A stretch of DNA of 12,123 nt from NCBI GenBank assembly GCA_049669725.1, contig JBATKU010000234.1, forward strand, positions 1 to 12,123, in the 5' to 3' direction. How positions within the stretch are numbered: position 1 is the first letter of the stretch; the number at the start of each line of letters is the position of its first letter. This document shows positions 6,177 through 12,123 of the stretch, in pieces. The notes under the pieces are model-generated. The model saw only the letters and a list, made by a program, of their open reading frames with translations. It searched no databases and was not told the origin of the DNA. This DNA is from JAFDCJ01 sp049669725. GTDB lineage: Bacteria > Desulfobacterota > Desulfobacteria > Desulfobacterales > JAFDCJ01. The position numbers were made by a program, and so were the translations under genes.

Positions 6177-7061
6177 CTATACCCTGTACAGGGCCCGATA
6201 GGTTAAGCTCTTTTTGATAGAATAGGCCAACATGAACAGAATGGCACAGATGCCCAACAGGATCAGACAGGCGCCATACCCTCTCGTGAGCTCCGCCTGG
6301 TCGACATACTGACTGGATACGTAGTAAATGTAAAAGGGCAGAGCCTCGTATTGGGACAACAGGGAAGTCGGTACACCGGCGGTGGCCACAACCCCCGTCA
6401 GCATGATGACGGCTGTGTCCTCGGCGCATCTGCCGATGGAGAGAATAATACCTGAAACGATGCCTGACAGCGCGCGCGGGATTAATACATATGCAAGGTT
6501 CTGGAGTTTGGTCGCCCCCAGTGCCGGTGCAGTTTTACGGATGTGTGCCGGCAAATTCTCCAAAGAAACCTGGGTGCTTCGAATAATGTAGGGAAGAACG
6601 AGAAAGGCAAGCGACATCGCGCTGATAAGCAGGCAGGGGCCAAAACTATCCGAAAAATGTTTATGCAGAAAAATGGCGACGCTGAAACCAAACAGGCCGA
6701 TAACGATGGATGGGATGCCGGCCAGAATGTCGAAAAAAAACCCGAAAAGTTTTTTTGCTGCGGACCCTGCGTATTCTGCGAGATAGATTCCGGAACACAC
6801 CCCTACCGGTACGGCAAGGAAGGTTGAAGACACGACCAGGGAGAGGGTACCCACGATGGCCGCAAAAATCCCGTCAAAGACCCGTTCGCGGCCCAGCATC
6901 GCCTGTAAGGGGTCCACCCGATCAAAGACCAGGTTTGCGCCAAGGCTCGGAAGCCCCTTGAGCAAAAGGTATCCCACAAAAAATAATACGGCCGAGCATA
7001 GGATGACCGTCATGGCCCAGGAAAGCACTATGACTGTTTTTTCGGCAACATCCCGGTTCAC
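6177..7061 (-). CDS. pstA: Phosphate ABC transporter permease PstA
   Basis: This 294-residue inner-membrane permease forms the phosphate channel with PstC. Hydrophobic segments lie at about 10-36, 64-95, 108-133, 140-160, 195-223 and 263-283. The large periplasmic loop after the first segment reads DRVDPLQAMLGRERVFDGI. The cytoplasmic EAA-type loop that docks on PstB is TAPALGATKLQNLAYVLIPR (177-196). The usual GRAxGETA motif reads GRCAEDTA (210-217), keeping the acidic residue but replacing the Gly before it. Translation begins at GTG (7061-7059), which overlaps the pstC stop as GTGA and is preceded by GGAAGGGA. This coupling and the pstSCAB order support the assignment. Confidence 0.93.
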   Translation of the reverse strand: MNRDVAEKTVIVLSWAMTVILCSAVLFFVGYLLLKGLPSLGANLVFDRVDPLQAMLGRERVFDGIFAAIVGTLSLVVSSTFLAVPVGVCSGIYLAEYAGSAAKKLFGFFFDILAGIPSIVIGLFGFSVAIFLHKHFSDSFGPCLLISAMSLAFLVLPYIIRSTQVSLENLPAHIRKTAPALGATKLQNLAYVLIPRALSGIVSGIILSIGRCAEDTAVIMLTGVVATAGVPTSLLSQYEALPFYIYYVSSQYVDQAELTRGYGACLILLGICAILFMLAYSIKKSLTYRALYRV

Positions 7062-7915
7062 GGCAGTCCCTTCCTTTCGCGACCCAAAAGCCGTACCGAA
7101 ATAACAGCAGCGGTTGTAAACAGATAAAGGGCAATCCCACAGGCAAAGATGGATCGAAATTCCAGACTATTATAATCGGCGGCCTTGACCAGTGCGATGT
7201 GGGCGGGGAGCGTCCTGGCCGGATCCAGGAGGTTTTCGGGGGTCCCGATGGCGTTTCCGGCCAGCATCAATGCGATGAGCGTATCCCCCAGGGCACGCCC
7301 CAGGGCGAGGACAAGCCCGGTTGTCATTCCGCCGAGGGCCTTGGGCAGCATCACGTATAAAAGCCGTTGAATACGGCTGGCGCCGAGAGCCCGCGCGGCC
7401 TGAACATGGGACGGGTTTACGGCCAGAAGGCTGTCGGTAAAAAACAGGATCATGGTGGGACTGATGAGGACCGCCAGCATGATACCGGCCGCGAGCACGC
7501 ACATTCCCGCGCCACCCAGTCCTCCCCGAATCAAGGGGACCAGCAGGAAGATGCCCACGAACCCGTAAATTACCGTGGGAATGGCGGTCATGAAACGAAC
7601 CAGCGCCCCCAGAGTCCCGCGCAGACGTGATCCTCCCAAACCGGTGATCACAAAGGCCGTTCCCAGGGAAAGGGGCAGTGACAGGGCCGTGGCCAGAAGG
7701 GCAATCGCGAGGGTGCCAAAGATCATGGGCAGTATGCCGTAAAGCCCCTCATGCGGCACCCACTGTCCGGTCCATACCGCCCAAAAAGCCCCACCCCTGA
7801 AAAGGGGAAGGCCCAGCGTGATCATGAACAAAAACACCGACGAGGTCATGACCGCGCTGGTCCCGGCACAAAAAAGAAATATACCCTTTGCGAAGGCTTC
7901 CCTGGAAATTCTCAT
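7058..7915 (-). CDS. pstC: Phosphate ABC transporter permease PstC
   Basis: This 285-residue inner-membrane permease pairs with PstA. Six hydrophobic segments are visible at about 12-36, 62-90, 108-130, 136-160, 195-220 and 252-276. The long first periplasmic loop contains the WVPHEGLYGILPMIFGTL stretch typical of PstC. The EAA-type loop is AARALGASRIQRLLYVMLPK (173-192). The family motif GRAxGET appears as GRALGDT (206-212), an Asp-for-Glu change. The ATG at 7915 overlaps the pstS stop codon as ATGA, and the gene's own stop overlaps the pstA start, so binding protein and both permeases are translationally coupled. Confidence 0.93.
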   Translation of the reverse strand: MRISREAFAKGIFLFCAGTSAVMTSSVFLFMITLGLPLFRGGAFWAVWTGQWVPHEGLYGILPMIFGTLAIALLATALSLPLSLGTAFVITGLGGSRLRGTLGALVRFMTAIPTVIYGFVGIFLLVPLIRGGLGGAGMCVLAAGIMLAVLISPTMILFFTDSLLAVNPSHVQAARALGASRIQRLLYVMLPKALGGMTTGLVLALGRALGDTLIALMLAGNAIGTPENLLDPARTLPAHIALVKAADYNSLEFRSIFACGIALYLFTTAAVISVRLLGRERKGLP

Positions 7916-8742
7916 TTCACCGGAATGAACCCTTTATCGGCCGCTATTTTCTGCCCTTCGGGTGTGAAGAGATAGTCGATGAACAGCCTGGCCAGACCCT
8001 GGGGTTCCCCTTTGGTATTGCTATAAAGTCCACGGGCTACTCCATATTTACCGGTTTTTACGTTTTCCAGGGTTGGGATCACGCCGTCTAAAGCCACTGG
8101 GGCAACGCTCGCATCCATATGGCCGACAGAAACATAGCCGATCGCGTATGGGTTATTGGCGACGGCGGTTTTCATTGCCCCATTGGACGGAACGAAAAGC
8201 GCCCTGGTGCTAATGGTACCTTTATCCAGCGCTTTTTGCCAGAAAACGGCGCGGGTGCCGCTGGCTTCATCCCGGGTGTTAATCGTTATAGTGTGTTCGG
8301 CGCCACCCAGGGCCGCCCAGTTGTCAATCTTTCCGGAGAAAATATCCTTCAACTGGTCTTTGGTAAGGGATTTTACGGAATTAGCCGGATTGACGATCAC
8401 GCCTACGCCGTCGATGGCCCACTTGTACATTTTAAGGCCATAGCGCTCGATCTCACCCGGTTTGGGTTTGCGGCCCGAGTTACCAATGTCCACGAGTCCC
8501 TCGCCCACCTGCTTGATGCCAAGGCCCGAACCGCCTCCGGCCACGGTTATCACGATGTCCCTGTGCCGCGTCATGATACGTTTGGCCGCTTCCTTCATCA
8601 CCGGGATGTGGGCCGTGCCGCCGGCGATCTTAATGGTCCCCTCCTGGCTGTCAAACATATCCAGTGACCCACCCAGACAGGGCGCGGCGGTAACAGAAAA
8701 AATCCCAAGAAGGGCCCAAATTAGAATAGAAGTTTTTGCCAT
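7912..8742 (-). CDS. pstS: Periplasmic phosphate-binding protein PstS
   Basis: This 276-residue protein captures phosphate in the periplasm and delivers it to PstCAB. It starts with a Sec signal peptide (hydrophobic core ILIWALLGIFSVTAA, about 6-20). The Cys22 in TAAPCLG does not sit in a good lipobox, so cleavage by signal peptidase I and a soluble protein are more likely. Phosphate-binding landmarks are GGTA (41-44), GGGSGLG (69-75), a GNSGRKPK stretch (87-94), and DEASGTRAVF (158-167) with its binding Ser/Gly/Thr/Arg group. It belongs to the shorter, PBP-like PstS class rather than the ~345-residue E. coli type. The ATG at 8742 has an excellent ribosome binding site, AGGAGG, 7 bp upstream. 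It heads the pstSCAB operon. Confidence 0.94.
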   Translation of the reverse strand: MAKTSILIWALLGIFSVTAAPCLGGSLDMFDSQEGTIKIAGGTAHIPVMKEAAKRIMTRHRDIVITVAGGGSGLGIKQVGEGLVDIGNSGRKPKPGEIERYGLKMYKWAIDGVGVIVNPANSVKSLTKDQLKDIFSGKIDNWAALGGAEHTITINTRDEASGTRAVFWQKALDKGTISTRALFVPSNGAMKTAVANNPYAIGYVSVGHMDASVAPVALDGVIPTLENVKTGKYGVARGLYSNTKGEPQGLARLFIDYLFTPEGQKIAADKGFIPVK

Positions 8743-8767
8743 AAATTTTCCTCCTGGTTTTTAAAAG

Positions 8768-8796
8768 ATTGTCATAAATATGTTCCGATATGTCAA
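8768..8796 (-). promoter_or_regulatory. pst operon promoter with possible PhoB-like repeats
   Basis: On the minus strand TTGACA (8796-8791) and GACAAT (8773-8768) are separated by 17 bp, a good sigma-70 promoter ending about 20 bp before the pstS ribosome binding site. On the opposite strand three TGT-starting units, TGTCAT (8770), TGTTCC (8781) and TGTCAA (8791), recur every 10-11 bp. TTGTCATAAATATGT resembles part of the Pho-box consensus (CTGTCAT repeats at 11-bp steps), but the orientation is opposite to that of E. coli pstS. PhoB control is biologically expected for pst but only weakly shown here. Confidence 0.45.
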
Positions 8797-8978
8797 ACAG
8801 GATTTTTCGATAGAAAAGAGATGGTATTAAGGATTTTCCGATAGACTGAAATAATCGCGGCTGTATCATGGCGCAACACTTGGCAAATGTATGAAGTGTC
8901 GATCCGGTGCTTGAACAGCAAAAGATCACGACCAGTTTAAATTGGTGGATTGCGAAGGATTACACAGATAACTTGAAG

Positions 8979-9833
8979 CTATTCCGCTTTGCGGCTGAAA
9001 TACAGATTGGCTAATGCAATCAGGGAGGTGCCCACTATTAGCAGAAACGATATAGCGTTGATCACGGGAGTGCTGCCGTCTCTGACCTGGAGATACAAGT
9101 TGATCGGCAGGGTGGCCTCGTGGCCTACCAGAAACAGGGTGGTGTTGAAATTTTCAAACGACATTAAAAACGCCAGGGCTGCGGCCCCGAAAATGGCCGG
9201 TCGCAAAAATTTCAACGTTATATGCCAGATGACTTCAAAGCGGTTGGCTCCCAGGTTCAAGGCAGCCTCTTCCAGGGTACGGTCAAATTTTTTCAGCCGG
9301 GCCGATACCACCAGGGTCACCAGGGTGGCAATGAAGGAGAATTGACCCAGCACCACCAGCCAGAAACCGGGACGAAACAGTTCGACATCCAGGTTCCAGC
9401 TGGTTTCAAAATAGGTCCCCAGGGTGTTGCTGAGCAAAAGAATCGAAATTCCGAGAATGACTCCCGGAATCACCAGCGGGGCCAGCATCAAAAAATAGAG
9501 CAGCTGCTTGAAGCGAAAATCTTCCTGTTCGAACAAAAAGGCACCGCAGGTGCCGATGACCGTTGAAAGCAGGGTCACATAAAACGCCACCTGAAAACTG
9601 ACCCAGATACTGTCCAAGTTGATGCGATCGTGAAAGATGCCAACCCGTTGCTCTGAGTTGGCTGTAAACCAGTCCAGGGTAAACCCCTTCCACGGCAAGG
9701 ATGGAAACAGGGAATCGTTAAATGCCAGCACACAGGTAACCAGCAGCGGGGCAAACAGAAAAATGAAATACAAGATCACATAAGACTTGAACAGCCGGTT
9801 ATATGTTTTGGATGTCGGCAGCGTCCGTATCAT
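8979..9833 (-). CDS. potC: Spermidine/putrescine-type ABC transporter permease PotC
   Basis: This 284-residue inner-membrane permease belongs to a PotABCD-type importer and forms the channel with PotB. Hydrophobic segments lie at about 17-38, 78-100, 112-135, 154-176, 210-230 and 256-278. The EAA loop for contact with the ATPase is EEAALNLGANRFEVIWHITL (188-207), followed by the ENFNTTLFLVG segment (227-237) close to the FTTTLFVVG of PotC proteins. The ATG at 9833 overlaps the potB stop as ATGA. The gene closes the operon, about 236 bp before pstS; no clear terminator was found in that gap. The substrate could be a polyamine or another small cation or organic solute handled by this family. 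No binding protein is present to decide. Confidence 0.88.
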   Translation of the reverse strand: MIRTLPTSKTYNRLFKSYVILYFIFLFAPLLVTCVLAFNDSLFPSLPWKGFTLDWFTANSEQRVGIFHDRINLDSIWVSFQVAFYVTLLSTVIGTCGAFLFEQEDFRFKQLLYFLMLAPLVIPGVILGISILLLSNTLGTYFETSWNLDVELFRPGFWLVVLGQFSFIATLVTLVVSARLKKFDRTLEEAALNLGANRFEVIWHITLKFLRPAIFGAAALAFLMSFENFNTTLFLVGHEATLPINLYLQVRDGSTPVINAISFLLIVGTSLIALANLYFSRKAE

Positions 9834-10687
9834 TGCACAACCTTTTGCAGGTTCTGGCGGGTCAATTTTAATCCCAGCCAGACAATCAGCGACGAGAGCG
9901 CCAGCAGCAGAAAGCCGAAGGCCGATCCCTGGTTCCAGTTAAAACTGGCGATAAACTGGTTGTAAATCTGTTCCGTAAACCACAAAGAGTTTTTGCCGCC
10001 CATCAAATTCGGGGTGAGGTAATTGCCCAGGGTCAGCATAAAAACCACGATCGATCCGGATACGATACCGGGGGTGGCGTGGGGTATAATTATTTTAAAC
10101 AGGATGCTCCACATATTGGCCCCCAGATCGTAGGCCGCTTCGATCAGGCTGTCGTCCAGGCTTTCCAGCACAGAAACAATCGGAACCACCATAAAGAGCA
10201 TGGAGGTGTACACCAGTCCCAGGATCATGGTGGCGTCTTTATAAAGCATCTCAACGGGCTGCTGCAGGACTCCCAGCTTGATTAAAAAATGATTAATGAC
10301 CCCGCTTTCCCGCAGCAGGATCATCCAGCCGTAGACCCGAACCAGTTCGCTGACCCAGAAGGGAAGCAACAGTAAAACCAGAAGAAATCCCTGGAATTTT
10401 GGGCCCACCACTTTGGTGATATAAAAAGCGAGGGGAAGGGCAATCACAAAGGTGAGGCAGGTGACCAGAATGGAGTAAAGGGCGGTTCGCACAAAAGTCA
10501 GCCAGTATATGGGTTCTTCAAAAAAACTTAAGTAGTTGTTAAAGCTCCATGTCATCTGGCCGTCATCGGTTTCGAAGCGAAACGACATGATCAGCAAGTC
10601 GATATGCGGCAAAACAATCATCACCACCAGCCACAGCAAAACCGGCGATAAGAAAAATAGCAGTGCCCAGCGTTTTTGATTATGCAT
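9830..10687 (-). CDS. potB: Spermidine/putrescine-type ABC transporter permease PotB
   Basis: This 285-residue inner-membrane permease is the partner of PotC. Hydrophobic segments lie at about 8-33, 68-92, 100-124, 152-174, 208-226 and 256-276. Typical PotB stretches are LLPFWVSELVRVYGWMILL (107-125) and the EAA loop EAAYDLGANMWSILFKIIIP (183-202), then GNYLTPNLMGG (221-231). The ATG at 10687 has no recognisable ribosome binding site (CCTTTTTTGCT precedes it). Its start is therefore the least certain in the window, although the first membrane helix begins at once and leaves little room for a later start. The gene follows potA after 406 bp of non-coding DNA, unusual for a pot operon. Confidence 0.88.
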   Translation of the reverse strand: MHNQKRWALLFFLSPVLLWLVVMIVLPHIDLLIMSFRFETDDGQMTWSFNNYLSFFEEPIYWLTFVRTALYSILVTCLTFVIALPLAFYITKVVGPKFQGFLLVLLLLPFWVSELVRVYGWMILLRESGVINHFLIKLGVLQQPVEMLYKDATMILGLVYTSMLFMVVPIVSVLESLDDSLIEAAYDLGANMWSILFKIIIPHATPGIVSGSIVVFMLTLGNYLTPNLMGGKNSLWFTEQIYNQFIASFNWNQGSAFGFLLLALSSLIVWLGLKLTRQNLQKVVQ

Positions 10688-11093
10688 AGCAAAAAAGGTT
10701 TCAGATGTCAGGTGTCAGGCTGCAGCTCAGTCGTTTGCGGCCTAAGAGACCAATTAGATAGATTAACAACTTTACCGGTGACGCTCTGATGGTTTTTCAA
10801 AAAGTCCGATTTCGTCATGCCGGACCTGGTCCGGCATCCAGAGAATACTACAATTCCTGGATTCCGGCTTTCGCCGGAATGACCCATTAAAGAAATTTCA
10901 GACTCTGCCCGAAAACGCCAAAACCGATGTGAGGTTGAGGCACTTTCTGTGCCGACTCATAGCTGTCAGTCAAAAGAAAGAAAATCGATAACATTCCTTT
11001 ATTAATTCCGCATTCCCCATTCCGAACTCCGAATTCGAGGGAATCTGTATCCGGGAAGATTACAATATCCTTTATTAGATTTTTCGATCAGTC
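10688..11093. other. Non-coding spacer between potA and potB
   Basis: I see no gene in these 406 bp. They contain the REP-like hairpin pair (10813-10883) and a perfect 5-bp stem GGCAC-TTTCT-GTGCC (10939-10953). There is also a short tandem GTCAGGT-GTCAGG (10707-10719) and an imperfect low-complexity run of ATTCC-type units (about 11004-11036, as in GCATTCCCCATTCCGAACTC). Such debris is usually found between operons, so potB may have its own promoter, but I could not place one convincingly. Confidence 0.6.
10813..10883. repeat. REP/BIME-like pair of palindromes
   Basis: There are two perfect hairpins. ATGCCGGAC-CTG-GTCCGGCAT (10817-10837) has a 9-bp stem, and ATTCCGGC-TTTC-GCCGGAAT (10861-10880) has an 8-bp stem. 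They are flanked by GTCAT/ATCCAG on the left and CTGGAT/ATGAC on the right, so the whole 71 bp is itself an inverted repeat. This architecture and the GTCATKCCGG-type core are those of dispersed extragenic palindromes seen in many proteobacterial genomes. No T-run makes it a terminator, though it could block exonucleases between potA and potB in the mRNA. Confidence 0.8.
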
Positions 11094-12123
11094 TCAGCCC
11101 GCTGAACCCTTAGAAAAACAGATTCCCGATTGCTCGTTCCACCCGATTTCAATTTTATCGTTCTTTTTGATGTAGTCGAACTGCCGGGTTTGCGGAAGGG
11201 CGATCAGCAACTCCATGTCCGCCTCCAGGGGATAGGCCAGCAGTCTACTGTTGGCGCCGTCAAAAAGAATGTCCTTGACGATAACCTCAAACCGGTTCAG
11301 GCGGGATAAAGTCTGATCCGGCTGAATCAGCATGGCTTCGGGGCGCAGAAAAAGATCAACCTCTGTGCCCGCCTGCAGAGGTTCGCGAAGCTTGGTACGA
11401 AACACATTACCCTCTGAAGTTTCAACTTCGGCGGTATCATCATCGCTGTGGCGAATTTTTCCCGACCAGGCATTGTTGTCACCGACAAACTGCGCCACAA
11501 AGGGTGTCTGCGGATCATTGTATAGATTCTGAGGCGTGTCGATTTGTTCAAACACCCCCTGGTTCATCACCGCCACATGATCGGACATGACCAGGGCTTC
11601 GGACTGGTCGTGGGTGATATAGACAAAAGTGGTGCCGACTTTGGCCTGCAGCTTTTTCAACTCGACTTTCATCTGCTCCCGGAGTTTTAAATCCAGGGCA
11701 CCCAGGGGCTCATCCAGCAGCAGAACGGTGGGATCGAGCACCAGGCAGCGGGCAATCGCCACCCGCTGTTTCTGCCCCCCGGACAGCTGGTCGATTTCTT
11801 TGGCACCAAACCCTGACAGCTCCACTCTTTCCAGGATGGTTTCCACCTTTTTTTCAATAACCGCCTTAGTTTCCCCGCGACGCTTTAATCCGAAGGCGAT
11901 ATTCTGCTCCACATTCATCATCGGGAATAAGGCCAGGTGTTGAAATATAAGGTTGACCGGCCGTTTGTTGGGCGCAATGCCCAGCATGCTTTGGCCGCGT
12001 ATCTCGATGTTGCCGTCTGTCGGTTCCGTCAGGCCGGCTATCATGCGCAGCAGGGTCGTCTTGCCGCAGCCGGATGGGCCGAGAATAGAAAAGAACTGGC
12101 CAGCCGGAACTTCAAATGACACC
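11094..12123 (-). CDS. potA: Polyamine-type ABC transporter ATPase PotA (5' end cut by window)
   Basis: This ATPase energises the PotBC importer. At least 343 codons are visible. The first in-window GTG (12122) is almost certainly internal, since the family has about 20-30 residues before the SFEVPAGQFFSILGPSG stretch; the true start lies outside. Counting from that codon, Walker A is GPSGCGKTT (15-23), the Q-loop is FQHLALFPMMNVEQNIAFG (60-78), the signature is LSGGQKQR (113-120), Walker B is LLLDEP (134-139) and the switch is THD (170-172). The C-terminal part (about 215-342) is the OB-fold/TOBE regulatory domain with the FLRPEAM motif (268-274), as in PotA, MalK and FbpC-type subunits. The stop is TGA at 11096-11094. 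The neighbouring potB and potC make the polyamine-type assignment the best one; the exact substrate is open. Confidence 0.9.
   Translation of the reverse strand, partial: VSFEVPAGQFFSILGPSGCGKTTLLRMIAGLTEPTDGNIEIRGQSMLGIAPNKRPVNLIFQHLALFPMMNVEQNIAFGLKRRGETKAVIEKKVETILERVELSGFGAKEIDQLSGGQKQRVAIARCLVLDPTVLLLDEPLGALDLKLREQMKVELKKLQAKVGTTFVYITHDQSEALVMSDHVAVMNQGVFEQIDTPQNLYNDPQTPFVAQFVGDNNAWSGKIRHSDDDTAEVETSEGNVFRTKLREPLQAGTEVDLFLRPEAMLIQPDQTLSRLNRFEVIVKDILFDGANSRLLAYPLEADMELLIALPQTRQFDYIKKNDKIEIGWNEQSGICFSKGSAG

Noticed and set aside
8119..8667. 182-codon plus-strand open frame opposite pstS
   Set aside because: It lies wholly antisense to a well-supported pstS with clear motifs and a ribosome binding site; the translation has no recognisable domain and is a shadow of the GC-rich codon pattern.
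8931..8946. ACCAGTTTAAATTGGT palindrome after potC
   Set aside because: It is short and AT-rich, has no T-run to act as a terminator, and no partner copy was seen.

Overview
All nine genes in this window lie on the minus strand. They look like a chromosomal stretch from an anaerobic Desulfobacterota (delta-proteobacterial) genome. That placement is an inference from three things: an archaeal-type transketolase split into two subunits, a GGDEF protein with features of the Geobacter-type Hypr enzymes, and dispersed palindromic intergenic repeats of a kind common in that group. No tRNA, rRNA, CRISPR array, phage gene or transposase was seen.

Reading in the direction of transcription (from 12123 down to 1), the window opens with a polyamine-type ABC importer: potA (ATPase, 5' end cut by the window edge), then 406 bp of non-coding DNA with a REP-like hairpin pair, then potB and potC overlapping by 4 bp. 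No PotD-like binding protein is present. Next is a compact phosphate importer operon, pstS-pstC-pstA-pstB. It has a good promoter and ribosome binding site before pstS, 4-bp overlaps at S/C and C/A, and no phoU after pstB.

About 610 bp of non-coding DNA follows. It holds a 133-bp inverted-repeat (MITE-like) element flanked by a pair of related short hairpins. Then comes a two-gene operon for the N- and C-terminal halves of a transketolase, joined by a TAATG overlap. After a separate promoter there is a 572-residue three-PAS/GGDEF signalling protein. Its nucleotide-binding residues differ from ordinary diguanylate cyclases in the way described for cyclic AMP-GMP synthases: Ser459 takes the place of the usual Asp, and there is no RxxD inhibitory site.

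The last gene, beyond a terminator-like hairpin, is the remnant of a MalT-like LuxR regulator. The first 50 codons and the last ~210 codons survive, but about two thirds of the protein, including its ATPase, is gone and the two ends are in different frames. Beyond it lies a second copy of part of the intergenic repeat, in opposite orientation to the copy at 5104-5156.

Most of the window is ordinary transport and metabolism. The points worth attention are the GGDEF protein (possible 3',3'-cGAMP synthase), the internally deleted regulator, the transketolase with a changed substrate-pocket position, and the repeat elements.
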